Shown piece after piece: positions 20,599 to 33,483 of a stretch of DNA of 64,000 bases. The translations under genes were made by a program, and so were the position numbers. Under the pieces are notes generated by a model. The model was given only the letters and a program-made list of their open reading frames with translations. It was not told the origin of the DNA and did no database searches. Source of the stretch: Diplolepis rosae (Eukaryota > Arthropoda > Insecta > Hymenoptera > Diplolepididae); NCBI GenBank assembly GCA_030998225.1, contig JAPYXD010000714.1:992001-1056000 (forward strand). Reading direction: 5' to 3'. Each line of letters starts with the position of its first letter. The stretch's first letter is position 1.

Positions 20599-22132
20599 CA
20601 CAGACTGTTCCACAAGAAAAGGTACGCGTTTACTCGGAAAGTTTTGAAGAAAACCTCATTTTTCTTTTTTGGCACAATAGTGCGCATAAATCACTAGGGC
20701 GGACTCAGCTAATGAACCGTCCAATCGCCGTTGTTCCGGATGATGGCCTGATACCTTCTGGGCATGCGTTCGACTAGTTTTTCGGCATATTCCGTAGGTA
20801 GAGAGCGCCATACTTCTTCACGACACTCCACACATTTTTTATTGGATTCGGATCAGGAGATTGTGAAGGCCAGTCCAAGATCGTATTGCCATTTTCCGTT
20901 TTCCAGGACGTGGAGAGGTGACTGCGATGTTTGGGGTCGTTGTCCTCTTGAAGAATCCAATCCTTATTGTTGGCTCCAAACATCTTCTCTGCAGATATCA
21001 GAAGGCCATGTTCGTAGATTTGCAGCATTTTTTGAGCGTTCAGGCTCTCAGTAGAAAGCTCTAAACAGGCAAAACCGCGCTGTGAGGAGCATCCCCAAAC
21101 ATGGATCTTTATGGGATGTTTAACAGTTTGCTGGAGGAAACGCTCACCAGCGGCTGACCAGGCACGTTTTATGGGAACCCATCCCCAAAAGGACGCTTCG
21201 TCCGAAAAAAGTACATTGGACCAATCGTGATCAACATTTTCCGTCGCCCATGCCAAGCGTTTTTCCATGTGAACCTCTAAGAGCAGGGGTTTCTGCCTTG
21301 CGGGACGGTACTGCATTTTCGCCTCAACTAATCTGCGTCTTATAGTGTTTTTTGACGTGGTACTTTTCCACGCACAAATATCGTTTGAAAATTCTTTAAT
21401 TTTTGGGAACCTCGAGCAGAGAATCATGCCCGAGGCTGTCTGTGACAGTCGAAAGTCAGGGGTCGAGCGTAATGTGCCCTGTAGGCTCCTGACTTTGACT
21501 TGTATTTATGTTTCTTTTTTTTATATAGAGTATTTTGAACAATAGTTTACCTCAGGGGAGAGGTTAGACTCCCCGGGAACATATTCCTATCTATCAGACC
21601 AAGGGTTTCAACCATGCACTACACTGGATTTTAATCTTTATTTCTTTTATGTTTTTCACACACACGGTGCACCACAAGATCACCGCCCCGGTTGATGGCG
21701 ATCAATACTCCCGCTACCGACGAGACTTCAAAGAGATGGAGAGAATAACTCGACACGGCACCACGACAACTCTGCACACCACAAAGAGGATCCTTGGTGC
21801 GTCAGGCGAATGTGAGTCCCGCCTGCTCAAGAACACCAAGGAGAGGAGTTCGTCGTCGTTTCGTTTGTTGATCGGGTTAGGTTGCCCGGGGTAAAAGTAG
21901 ATTACCCCGAATTTTGTAATCACGGCTTTCGTAATAAATATTGTTCATTCGATGCGTCACGCAAAATAGTAGTCCCTAATTATTTTTGGAAAATAACCTA
22001 ACACCACCATCCTTCAATTAATAATCAAAAATAAGGTTACAGTTTATACTAACGTGTAGTCCCTTCTCCGCTAGCTTGGCTTTGGCTTCACGCAGCCGGA
22101 GGGTTAAATTGCGCTTGAATAGTGCAACGATC
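20599..22132 (-). pseudogene. Tc1-like transposon, copy 1, truncated by duplication junction
   Basis: The left terminal repeat (CACAGACTGTTCCACAAGAA, preceded by TA) is present, but the element stops inside its helix-turn-helix coding region at about 22132, where block A' begins. The DDE half of the transposase (21359-20774) has the first Asp in LFSDEASF and the second in LQEDNDPKH, but the third acidic residue reads Lys (NPIKNVW instead of NPIENVW). It is therefore doubly dead. A 690-bp insertion lies at about 21360-22051. Confidence 0.88.
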
Positions 22133-24695
22133 TTATCTTATCCTTAATATTAAAAATCAAAACATAAAATATACATCCTGTCCCGAAATGTCCTAATGAG
22201 AATTTGTAAACCTCATTTGGGCAAACAATTTTCCATATAAACGTGTTTTTTGTATCTGACATATTTTGTCTAAAAAATAGAATTTTTGAATTTTAAACGT
22301 ATTTTTTGGAGTTGAAACGAAAAATATATGTTTTATCAGAAACTGTGTGAGACAATACTTGTAGACCTTTTTGAAACTAACAACTTTGTATTCTAACGTT
22401 TTTTTCTTATTTTACATGGTATTGTTAAAAAATTGAATTTTGGATTTTCAATAGTTTTTTTTTTAATTAAAAAGAAAAATATGCATCTTATGAAAAATGT
22501 TACAATTCAAATATATAGTTCTTTATTTATTCAATAATATTGTATTAAAACGTTTTTTCGTATCTCGTATAATTTAACTGGAAAATGGAATTTTGATATT
22601 GACTTTTTTCGAATTTGAATATGCTGTAACATTTCTAATTTTGATTTAATCAAAAAATGTTATCAAGATAATTTGTAGAGATTTATGAGCACTATTTAAA
22701 ACCAGTATTGAAATTTTTTATTTTTTCAAAAAATTATTTTCAAAAACACAAAAGTAGTGTTCCATCCCTCAATTTTGATTGGATGTGGCTGGTTAACGAA
22801 CTTGTCCTTACCTTTTCGGCTCCGATAAAGTGTACCAAAGCTCAATTCAATCTGATAATTCTATCGAGAGTTATGCCGCACACGACCTACAGACAGACAG
22901 ACAGACACTTTCGTAAAAACCATTTTTTCTGACTCAGGGGGTCTCAAAACGTAAAGATTTGATGAAAATTTCGAAAGTCATTTTTTACATAAAACCAATA
23001 CCTTCTCATCCATGATGAGAATGTAAAAATTCAATTGTTCATAAAAATGTACTATATTATTATTGCAAAAAAAACAATGAAATGTGTGCTATAACTTTTT
23101 TGAAGTCTTGTGCTCTTTCGCGCATTTCAAGTGCAAGGGTTACATTTCATACTCAAAACTGCTTTTAAAGTGAGCTGTTAAAAAAAAAACTGTTAGCATT
23201 ATTAAAATATATGCATAAAGTATATTAAAATTGAAGTTAAAAGCTGTATTCTTCTTAAGAAGGAAGTATTTCGAATTTAATATGCTCTACTGAAAAACAA
23301 ACTTCTATCATATGCGATGAAAGTTTAATACAGAAATTTCTAACAGTATTCCGACAAATTTTACCTGAGTAATAATTTACCAAATTAATTCGAAATTAAA
23401 TTTAAAATTCGAATAAAGGCAGGATCATTATAAATATAAATGACGAAAACTAATAGGTAAATATCTGTGGGCACTCATATAATCACATGTGTTATATTTC
23501 TATATTCTGGGTTATATTATATTGTTTTAGATTATTAATGTAAATAATGAAAACTAACGCGTGAATATCTGTACGAATTAATATAATCGCACATTTTGGT
23601 TTGTATAAATTCTAAATTATACTATATTATAGTTCAAATATATATATAGCTTAGAACTTTCTAAATAAATGTAAACTGTGGGAAAATATTATAAATTGGC
23701 ACAGGATTCAGATGACTGGAAATTGAAAGCAAGAAGGAGAACGCAAGTCTTAAAGAAATAAATTCAAGAATCAAAATATTAAAAAATAGTACGCTAGCGC
23801 ACATAGTCATTTTTCTGCTCTATCTGGCTACGTTGTGAGAAAAGAATACATTAAAATCAGACTCAAAACGTGGAAAATCTCAAACACAAGTATCAATGAT
23901 GTTTAGTTTTTCCATAGTTTCCACATAGTTTTTATATACTTTTCCCTACATCCCCTTCCGAATTTCCTATTTATGTTTTTGTTAAATGCATAAGTACTAC
24001 GGTGCTTTTCCATAAATAATATAAACTATAAATACTATAAACAAACTTTGATAGCTGCAAGTTACCATAGCCAGTGCAGACGATATTTCTGAAAAGGATC
24101 TGAACCATTGTTTTTTCTAAGTATGAAAAATATTTAAGATGTCAGAGTCCAGAATTAATAATCAACGAACTCGATTTAATTATTTTATATCGATATTTGA
24201 TTTATTGGTGTCATGAAATATGATCCAAAAATTTCAACTATGTCAGAAATATCCATTTCATCACAAACTTCACTTGGCAACAGGTAATAACAAGTAGGCT
24301 ACCAAGTAGTTAGGCAATCGGTAATTGCAAAATTACCGGTAAGCATGAATTCCTTCCAAAAATCAGGCCACCCAGAAAAATCCCAAAATCATCAAGATGC
24401 CCCACCTAAGCATCATCGATACAAGTCTATAAAACGAATCAATTAGAAATCAAAATTGGCAGTTACTCGAGCAACATGGTACTAACCAGAAATACTCGGA
24501 CAGTAGAGAATGTAGTTTTTCTACTTTGCCCGTCCGCGGTTCGGAACAAGTACGTCCTATCACCTGGATAGTTGACTTAGATTCGTAAAAAGGCCTAGCC
24601 AGGGCCCCAAATTGGGGATTGTACTTGGGCGGACGTAAATACTTCTAAAATCTTTCCTCCGACGAAAGCCGTTCACGGGGTTGTCGCGCTAAAAA

Positions 24696-25371
24696 ATTAT
24701 ACAAGTAAAACTTTTACCACTACGCTTCGCGCTGAAATAATATTTTGAAAGCGTCTGTGGTCGGTTAGCCGCGAGAGTTAACTGTGCATATACAGCCTGG
24801 CGTTGAAAACCTAGCTAGTTAAATACTAACTAACTAAGGAAATCTACATCTTGTCGAATCTCAAAACAACGAGGAGTTATTTCCTTATAACCAGAAATAG
24901 GTTTATTGTGAGACAGGAGTGGCGAAGGACAGGCAATTTAAGAGTACTGCCTACCTTCTAGTTCAAAGCTATCCATTTATTTCTCACCATAAAACTATAA
25001 GGTCCAAGTAAAGAAAAAGGGTGTGTGCGCGAGTGAGTCGCGTAAGGACAAGGGTGGTTCCTTTTTGGAACCACGACAATCTCAAATCGAATTTGGCCCG
25101 GATCTCCAGGACTTCAGCAGCCAGAATGTATTCTCTTGTTTGCTTTTGCTCCCAGGACATCCGGTAGGAATAAGGAAGAATAATAAACACAAGACGGCGG
25201 TAATGTACCTATGTTTCGTTCTAGTTTACTTTTTCTTGTTTTGACTCATGTAAAAAATGTCCACATCAGTTTATTTGATTTTTTTTCCGAAAATAAAATT
25301 GTCTTCTTATATGAATTTTAGCCACTTGATTTAAACTTATTTGAAGCACCTTCCCCCTTTTCTTTCTTTCA
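24696..25371 (-). mobile_element. LTR and polypurine tract of env-carrying retroelement, copy 2
   Basis: Duplicate of 3730-4405. The TG start, AATAAA signal and purine run are unchanged. Confidence 0.55.
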
Positions 25372-25922
25372 AAATTAAAAGTAATAGGCGTAAGCATGTA
25401 GAATACACTCTCAGTTCGAGAGTAGAAGACCAACGACCCCACATAATAATAAACGAATTTGTTTAATATTTATATTAACTAAATTCGGCAGTTTGGACGA
25501 CCTCCGCGTACTCATTATACTAATGAATAAAAGATATTAAGGGTAATTGTTTTTTTACTTTTTATGCATTTTATTTAAATTGATAATAGCCGTACGTAAC
25601 ACCATTAGAAATCTATTTCTCCATTAGAAAAACAATTCTTATATTACAATACGGTTACAAAAACTGTTCTTCTAAAGGTACATTCCCAGTGATCATGCTG
25701 TGGTTTTACAGTATAGAAAAAGAGAGATGGATTGTGTCTGTATCAGGAAAATTTGAAAGGATGGAAAATATGGGTTTTTTCTAGTTTAGATACGTTTGAA
25801 AAGAAGTAGTTAAAATTTGAATGATAGATCACTTAGAAGTGGTTTTGTTGATAGGCTAAGAGGAGTTTTTTGCACACTGGTTTTATTTTCATTGTATTTT
25901 TATTAGATTTTTTTGAAATTTT

Positions 25923-27803
25923 TTAAATTTTAATTAGTATTATTAATAGAATAAGTATTATAAGAAAAGTAACTATAGTATGTGTTATATATATTTTATG
26001 TGCACTAGAATTAAAAATAGAAGGGATAATTTTTTGAATACTCGCATATTTTGTGAGTAAGAAAACATGACTTTCGAAGGTCGATATTAGCATGTCATCT
26101 TTTTTATGAAAAAGATGTAATACATTTTTTAGCAAGTGAGGTTCTGTGATCGACATATTCTATAAGAAGGGAGAAATTATTTCAAGCGAAGTGGTCGATT
26201 TACTAAGTGGAATTGAGTTATCCATTATTTTTGGATAATTTTTAATATTGTAGTATGGAATTGATGAGTCCAAATTGCAGTCAGATTCTATTTCTAAAAT
26301 TCCTATTCCTTGAAGAGTAATTGGGGTTTTGGAATTTTTGTAGCAACATAAAAAGATTTGTTTTGATTGGGGTTGAATGTGTTTTAAATACTTGAAATTC
26401 TTCAGAAGATGGAATTGGTATGGCCATAGTAAAAATTAAGTAGCTATTGAAAGTAACAGTATATTACGTGCCTAGGCGCGCAATGAGGGTTATTGCGTGA
26501 CAAACGACAATGCTGGCAGGAGATCGAAGCCGAGGCGCTATCAGTCCTGCAAGCATTGTCGCGAGTCTCGTAATTTCCCGAATTGTGTGCATTGGCACGT
26601 ATTCTATTTTATGTGACTTCGGTGCGTAAACGAGTTTTTATGCGTACACTCGAATCTAATCTAGTATTGTAGTTGTTTGCGGCGCTAGTCATCACACTTG
26701 ATATGTCACGACTAGTCCCGGCCATTTTGATTTTATCGATCTTGTGTAGTAGTAATGGATTTTAATAGACGCATGTGCAGTTCAAATGTACAAGGCTTTG
26801 CCAGTAAGGTGCTAACGCTGTACGAAGAAGAAGAAGAATGAGAAGAAGATTGTGCTCCGTTGCATGGCTATAGGCGCATGCGCAGTTCAATTTTTACATT
26901 TCATTCCTCTGCAGCGCAATATACTACATTGCGCTACTGTTAACTGTAGCGAAAAAACGAGTTTGCATGCCGGTGGCACATAAAGTATCTTATTTTAGAA
27001 AATGGAATGACCATAGAAAAAAGAGACGTTGGAAGGTGAGGGTCTTCTTTGTTAGATCTGAAGTCTAGGAAGGTATCTGGAAGCAGCATGGGGTGCCATA
27101 AATATGTAGCGGCATGGGTTATAGTTTCCGTAAGTTGTGTTTGGAGTGATAAAAAGGATCGGGATATTTCATGCAAGTCCATTAGCAGATTTGCTGCAAG
27201 AATTCTATAGATGTGCAAATTTGGGTAAATTTGTGATTTATGCCAGTTTTTGTACATCGTAACGTTGTTGAGATTGGATGAAAGATTTTCAAGTTGTTCA
27301 GAAAATGGATTTGGAAGTAGGAACAAATTTTCTTTAGGCCAATAAAAAGAAGTCATTTGTCTTATTTTTTATTGTGGAAGAACTTTTTTAATTTGGTGTA
27401 AAAATAGATCACTATTTCTGGGAATATTAGTGATATTACGAGCTTGTCTGGATATAAATGAAATTACTTCAAGAAAATAATTTTTACATTTTTTCATAAA
27501 TTCCAGCTGAGTGTGGTGATTATATATATTACAGTTATTTGCAATATTTGTAAGTATACAATGTTCATAAAGTTTGTGAGAAATATTTACTATTTTATAT
27601 TTCAAGTTTTCTGGTTACAAAATGTCCAAATAAGAGATAAAATTATAATTTTCGGAAAATAGACGTATTTTTGAAATTGGTTCAAAATAAATACCAGATG
27701 AGTGATAAAATTGTGAATTGATATACAAATTTTTTGCTTCAGAAGTAAAAAACAGAATTAACATCAAGTATACGCCAGAAGGTAGTTGGTATAGGAATTT
27801 CAT
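25923..27803 (-). pseudogene. env: Insect retrovirus env remnant, copy 2
   Basis: Duplicate of 4957-6837, with the same stops and the same MITE (26464-26983). The membrane-proximal and transmembrane portion (about 26006-26191) differs from copy 1 at roughly a dozen positions within 190 bp, whereas the rest is nearly identical. In this copy the last frame begins at an internal Met (26156), because a change upstream introduces a stop. It is non-functional. Confidence 0.72.
26464..26983. mobile_element. MITE inside env, copy 2
   Basis: Duplicate of 5498-6017 with the same ends. It was therefore in place before the 21 kb duplication. Confidence 0.7.
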
Positions 27804-28224
27804 TATGCTTCTGGAATGGCTGAAAAAGAAGAAAGGATTAATTTCGGATAAAATTGGATACTTACGTATGGTTGGATTTAGGTCTAGAAGTTTTTTGGAA
27901 AAAAGGGGAAAATAGACTACTAAATGTTGAGGAGATTCGAGGCGGAAATGGAGGGGGAAATTGTGTTGATTTATCAGCTTTAAAAACATTCCGCCTACGG
28001 CATTCCTTTGTAGCATGCATTTAAGTGTTACAATATCTACATGATAAGATGTAAAAAAAACTAGACCATTAGAGAAGGACAGACTTATGCGCTTATACAC
28101 AAGGTGGCTAAATTTAAGCCAAAATCTTCTGTTAGACGTAACAAATTTAAGACTTTTTTTTTCTGTGTAATTTCGGTCTTGGATCTGTTTGAACACTTTG
28201 ATTTTTTGTTTTTTTTTCGTTTCT

Positions 28225-28665
28225 TCACAAGGCATTATTGTAAAAAACCTCATCGCAATGATCATACGATCTTATTAATAGCTGTAGTAATTTCAAAGCA
28301 GCTCTACTTTCGGCTAACTCGCTTGTAGGACCCGCTTGTACAACAAAATGATCGTTTGTGTTAACTTGAGCAAGAAAAAATGATTTGGATTTTGAATTTG
28401 GATCTGGATAAACGATGTATTGTGGTAACGGTAATCCATATTTTATCGTAAAATTTCGCAAAATTTTCACGTGGTTTAAAAGTCCCATAGAGTCTGTTCT
28501 ACATATCTTTTTTTTGTAACTTCGTACGTGGGTAGGCTCATCATAGTAATGCTCCATTGCAGATGATTTCCTGAAGCGGTATGGAATATTTATATTAGAA
28601 TTTATTGTACTGATTGGGGGGTCTGTATCCGCATTTATAACATTTCTTAAAGCTTTTTCCAGCAA
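28225..28665 (-). CDS. dsRNA-binding-domain-like protein, copy 2
   Basis: Same protein as 7259-7591, with the open frame traced further upstream: about 36 more codons (ALRNVINADTDPP region) from a TTG, and open back to a stop near 28690. No ATG precedes the internal Met at codon 37 (28557), so either that Met is the start or the upstream part belongs to a spliced or longer product. Preservation of this frame in both copies while env next door is broken is notable, but the copies are too similar for that to prove selection. Confidence 0.5.
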   Translation of the reverse strand: MLEKALRNVINADTDPPISTINSNINIPYRFRKSSAMEHYYDEPTHVRSYKKKICRTDSMGLLNHVKILRNFTIKYGLPLPQYIVYPDPNSKSKSFFLAQVNTNDHFVVQAGPTSELAESRAALKLLQLLIRSYDHCDEVFYNNAL

Positions 28666-28899
28666 AGGGCGATGTAGTAGAGATATTATTTCGTTTTATT
28701 TTATAAGTATTTATATTTTTATTGTTGGAAAAATTTCCTTTATTATATGTGGATTATTTAGGTTTGTGCTCCATGTGGGAATATTACAGTCATCTTGCTT
28801 AAAAATTCCAGTTTTGAATTAAGTATGGCCAGAGAGCTACCATGTCGATAAAACAGGGAATATTTTCAATGAGATCATCTATCTATTTCGTTTGTTGTA

Positions 28900-29217
28900 T
28901 ATGGGTGATTTCATGGGAGATTTACAGTCAAAATTTTTTTTCCACGAAACATTTTTTTTCGCCTTTTTACTTCGAAAATAATCGACACGTATTTTCTTTT
29001 CAATGTGATACTTGAAAATTTCGAGATATAATTTTTTTAAGTTTGGCACTCAGGAAAATTTTTTTTTTCCAACAGCTCACTGTAAAAGCAGTTTTGAATA
29101 TAAAATGTAACCCTTGCAGTTCAAATGCGCAAAAGAGTACAACCTTTCAAAAAAGTTATAGCACACATTTCGTTGTTTTTTTTGTAATAACAATATAGTA
29201 CATTTTAATAAACAATT
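28900..29217. repeat. Truncated left arm of the 8 kb palindrome
   Basis: Matches 7934-8251 and then stops abruptly at AACAATT, where the LINE-bearing block B' begins. The inner arm, spacer, right arm and the rest of segment X are absent here. Confidence 0.85.
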
Positions 29218-29718
29218 TCGCTTTGGCAACAAGGGCCAAAAATGAGTTAAAAAGTCTCTGATTTTGGGCGTTAATGGGTTAAGGACAGTGTCAGTTAGGC
29301 GACGGAGGTGTTCAGCGGAATGCTCAACACCCACAAGTGCCTACTAAAAAGCGGGGTGGAAATCCAGAAAGGGCTGGTACCCCACCCCGCCTAAAAAAAG
29401 ATGGGTATCTTCCGGAGACTGCGCTCTGCGTCTCTGGGCGATACCCCAAAAAAGCTGACTAAGGGGGTGAAGAGGGATGCTCCTTCTTCCCCCGAAGATC
29501 GTCATCCCAAGACCCTAAAAAAGGTTGGGGAATGCCTGCTGGCGGAATAGGAGAAAAAGAAAAAAAAAGAGAAGAAGAAGAAAGAGGTTCCTGTGCGCTC
29601 AGCGCAGGAATCTAAAGCAAAGGGGAAGTTGCCGAGGCGCTCTCCGGCCGCCAGGTCGGGCGACGCTATCAGGGTGCCGGCGAAGGATGGAGAGACCTAC
29701 GCCGATATCGTGTAAGCT

Positions 29719-30365
29719 ATGAAGGCGAAGGTAAACCCCCAAAATGCAGGAGCGGAGGTTTTCTCCACTCGGAGAACCAGGAAGGAGGAGATCCTCCCGG
29801 ACCTCAAAAAGGGGGGTGACGTCTCGACCTTCGAAAAGGCGCTCGACCAGGCGGTCGGGGAGAAGGCCGAAGTTGAATCTTTGGTCTCAAAGAGGTCCCT
29901 TGAAGTTAGGGACATCGACGAGACAGCCACAAGAGAAGAGGTTGTTGCCGCGCTGTGTATGGCGCTGGGCAAGCCAGACCTCGGGGACCAGTGCAGGCTG
30001 TACAAACGCTTTGGCGGTGTGCAGACGGCGGTGGTCTATTTAACCAAGGCGGACGCCCGGAGCTTGATCAGGCTCGGTAGGCTAAGGGTAGGGTGGGTGA
30101 ACTGCCGCATCCGAGAGCATGTCGAGATTGCCTGGTGCTTCAGGTGCCAGGGATATGGCCATATATTGCGTGGCTGCACGGTTTCAGTCAGAAACGAGGC
30201 CTGCTGAGGTGTGGGGGCGCATCACACGTGGTCAGGGAGTGCAAGGCTCCCCCTCTGTGCCTGACTTGCGTTGATAGGGGCGGAAAAGATGTCGCCTATG
30301 CTTCGGGGAGCGGTTCTTGCCCAATATTCAGGGCGGAGTTCAGGAGGTTGAGGGGTGGAAAGTGA
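29719..30365 (+). pseudogene. LINE ORF1, copy 2
   Basis: Same frames, frameshift and zinc knuckles as 12190-12836. No obvious difference was seen on reading. Confidence 0.8.
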
Positions 30366-31880
30366 AGTTCCTACAGTTCAACCTCGGGAGAAGGAAGGAA
30401 GCCCAGAACCTTCTGATGCAGACTGCCAGGGAGAGGAGGGCCGATGTGTTGCTCATTAGTGAGCAACACAAATGGTCCGAAAACTCTGCTTGGTACCAGG
30501 ATGCATCAAGGTGGGCTGGAATCCATGTCTGCAGCCCTGATTTGAGCATCACGGATTTCCTGGAGACCGACGCGGGGTTCGTTTGGGTGAGGGTGGCGGG
30601 GGTACGTGTGTCCAGCTGCTACTTCTCTCCCAGCGATCCTTTCGAGATCTTTGAGACCCAGATCCTCCTCCTTGAGGAAAGCGTTAAAGAGGCTAGTGGG
30701 CGGTCCCTTATTGCGGGCGACTTCAATAGTAAGTCGCCCGAGTGGAGAGAAGCCCGTCTGAAGAGGAGGGGAATCTTGGTCGGTGAGATGGTTGTCAGGA
30801 ATGGCCTGATTGTATTGAATCGAAGCAGGGATTTTACGTTCAGACGAGGAGCGGGGGGTCGATTATCGACCTCACGACTTGCGCGCCCCGTCTTGCCTCA
30901 AGGATAGGCGACTGGTGCGTCCTCGATGTAATAACATTGAGCGACCATCAGTGCATTGAGTTTAGCATCCAGGAACGGAGTCACCCAGTGAAAACGGGAA
31001 GGGGCGCCAAGGTAAGGAGCCCCTCCCGGAACACAAAACGACTCAGCAAGGACAAGCTTCGTGAACACCTTGAAGAACCAGGCTCATAGATGAGCTTGGT
31101 GGGGCAAGGTCTGCTGAGTCGTTGGAGGACACTGTGTGGGCGGCGAGGCGGAAAATGGTCGCAGGATGTGACCACTCCATTCCTCGCCGCGGGCACAGGC
31201 GTACCGGGACTCGATGTACTGGTGGAACGACCAGTTGTCCGTCCTGCGTCGAAAATGCCTTACAGCGCGGCGGAGGTTTACCCGGTCAAAGGGTGATCCT
31301 CTGTTGCGCGAGGCATAGAAAAAAGCAAAATCAGCTCTGATGCAAGGCATAAAGAAAAGCCGACTTCAGTGCTGGAAAGACTTGATCGGGGAAGTCGAGA
31401 CGGACCCATGGGGTCGCGCCTTCAAAATAGTCACTAAGAGATTGGTGACTAGAAGGAAGACTCCGGGCCTGGATAGTGCCGATCGTGTCAAGTACATCGT
31501 GCGAAGCTTGTTCCCACATGTAGAGCCGTTCCAAAGACAGGACCGAAGTTCCTGCGTGGTCCGGGGCGAAGAACTCTTCACTCTCGAAGAACTAAAGAGA
31601 GCGGGTGGAAGGCTCAAGGCAAACACAGCGCCGGGGATCGACGGGTTGCCGAACGAGATCCTCAAAGACACACCGTCTGATCCCGGAGCTCGCCACCTGG
31701 CTGGATAGAAAGCACGATCAAGTCGGCTTTTAACTGGCGCAAGCGCTTTCAGGCCATGGTTGCTTTAATGCGTACCTGAAGCGCTTCAAGAAAAGAGGCG
31801 ATGAGTCGTTTCGCTACTGCGGTTCCCTTGTGGAAAATGCAGAGCACACACTCTTTTTCTGTGCCAGGTGGGGCTCTCAT
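30317..31880 (+). pseudogene. LINE ORF2, copy 2 (endonuclease plus RT stub)
   Basis: The endonuclease motifs are as in copy 1. The RT is reduced to the finger segment. The C-terminal YCGSLVENAEHTLFFC remains at about 31818-31865. Inactive. Confidence 0.8.
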
Positions 31881-32360
31881 GCTCCAGTCTTAACAGATAT
31901 GGATGCTTATCGAGTCATTCGTCACTCTGGTGATGAAGACGATGGAGCTTGATGGGCGTGCAGAGCGCGGAAACAACGGGGGCCAGTAGGAATTGCATTG
32001 GGGCCTACACTCGCGGTCCTGCGTCTTGGGCGGACTTGGTTGTCCGCGTCGACCGGGGGAGGAATCATCTTATTCCTCCCCTGGTTGGCGCGGCTAGCCG
32101 GCCTGCCTAACGGGCGTGTGCCCGCCGATGGGAGTCCTGAGCGAACGGACGACGGAACTGTCGTACGCGACTTTTTGCTGGAACCAACTGCCCGCGAAGT
32201 TTAAAGCCGAAAGGCAGTTCTGCGGGCGGTGTATTGGTTTGTGAGAGGGTTTTTTTTGTTTTAACAGGTATGCCTAGAACCGTCCTAGGAGAGTCCTGTG
32301 CAACGTCTATAAAAGATTTCAGCATTTTTCCTCCTCAACAAACAAAAAAACAAAAAAAAT

Positions 32361-32870
32361 AAGTTTATAACATTCCCTGTAGAGGTTGCACAGCTTCCTA
32401 CACAGACACAGCCAAACGTCCACTTAAAACCAGAATTACCGAACAAAAAAAAGATGTTTTTAACCCCTCGGATAAGCGGACTGCATTAACCAAATACTCC
32501 TGGATCCAAGACCATAAATTCGATTTTATTAATGTAAACATAGTTAACAGATCTGGCAACTACAAAAACGCATGTTATTAGAAATGACTCACATTGACAG
32601 TAACCCCCATGCTGTGAATCGAAGAACAGATACAGACAACCTATCCGTTGTTTACCTCCCCCGCTTAAAAAATTAACTTCAACCCCCTTGCAATTGCGTT
32701 TTCTAAAAAATGCAAAAATACACGTTTTGGTCTACCATAATATCTTTTTATACAATAACACTTTTTATGACCTGTTTCAAAATTTCATAGCCCTCTTTTT
32801 TCACAGCATCCTGGTCATATGGTGGACATAATTACACTCTTTTTCTCCTTTTCATTTAATTAAAATTCAT
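32361..32870 (+). pseudogene. Penelope-like fragment, copy 2
   Basis: Duplicate of 15541-16050, with the same frameshift and the same terminal ATTC repeats. Confidence 0.75.
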
Positions 32871-32882
32871 TCATTCATTTAT

Positions 32883-33479
32883 TCATTTAAAATTATTGTA
32901 ATTGTTTCTTGTAAAATTATTATTATCACTTCTTTGACCATTGAAATTACTATATCTTTGTTGGTTAGGATACAACAAATTTTGATGTTTATTATTAAGA
33001 ACTGCATCTTGAGCTTTTCTTAAATGAAAACATTTTTCAGTTGTGTGATCTGATTTTTTACAAATTAAACGAATAGTTTTGTTTTCAAGTGCTACTTTGA
33101 ATCGGGTGGTTTTATTATTCTTATTATTAGTTGGTTCTTCACTTTTTAAATATTCCATATTTTTATTTCTTCGTAATGCGGAATTTGAAGCTAATCTTCG
33201 TTCTATACCTTTACTATCGTTAATGACTTTCCTAAAAGTATCCTTTTCTTGTACACGAATTTCTAACTCAGGACGCAAACCGCGTATAAAACATTGAATT
33301 ACGTCTCTTTCTAAATTTTGTTTAAAAGCATTATCTGTCAAGTTCTATCATATATATATCTATTAAGTCTGTGAGCATCTTCTATTCTATCAGCAATTTC
33401 TTTAATTCTAGCAGCATAGGAAAGGACATTTTCTCTTCCCCACATAAATGTATTACCTAATTCTCCCTGCAACTGATAT
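32883..33479 (-). pseudogene. gag: Gypsy gag 3' part, copy 2
   Basis: Duplicate of 16063-16659, with the same degenerate zinc knuckle. Confidence 0.78.
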
Positions 33480-33483
33480 ACGC

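Larger units (their letters stand above)
11690..22132. repeat. Tandem duplication block B, copy 1
   Basis: This segment is repeated at 29219-38950. The offset is 17529 up to position ~14140 and 16817-16821 after a 708-bp deletion in copy 2. It carries the R1-clade LINE, the Penelope fragment, a gypsy gag gene with its insertions, three hairpin motifs and the left part of a Tc1-like transposon. The copy stops inside that transposon at about 22132. Confidence 0.95.
22144..29217. repeat. Tandem duplication block A', copy 2
   Basis: Second copy of 1180-8251. It starts right after the end of block B with a few bases of scrambled TTATC-rich filler at 22133-22145, and it joins block B' directly at 29217/29219. 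The missing material corresponds to 8252-11689. All embedded elements (LTR, env, MITE, dsRBD-like ORF) are present in the same order and strand as in copy 1. Confidence 0.95.
29279..32360 (+). mobile_element. R1-clade LINE, copy 2 with 708-bp RT deletion
   Basis: Duplicate of 11750-15535. ORF1 (29719-30365) and the endonuclease half of ORF2 (30317-30974) carry the same lesions as copy 1. RT codons from 31340 run through TAPGIDGLPNEIL to 31669 and then jump to the C-terminal PSDPGARHLAG region, removing the rest of the RT. The ~200 bp before the deletion differ from copy 1 at several sites and look closer to a functional R1-clade consensus (IDG instead of IEG). Confidence 0.85.
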
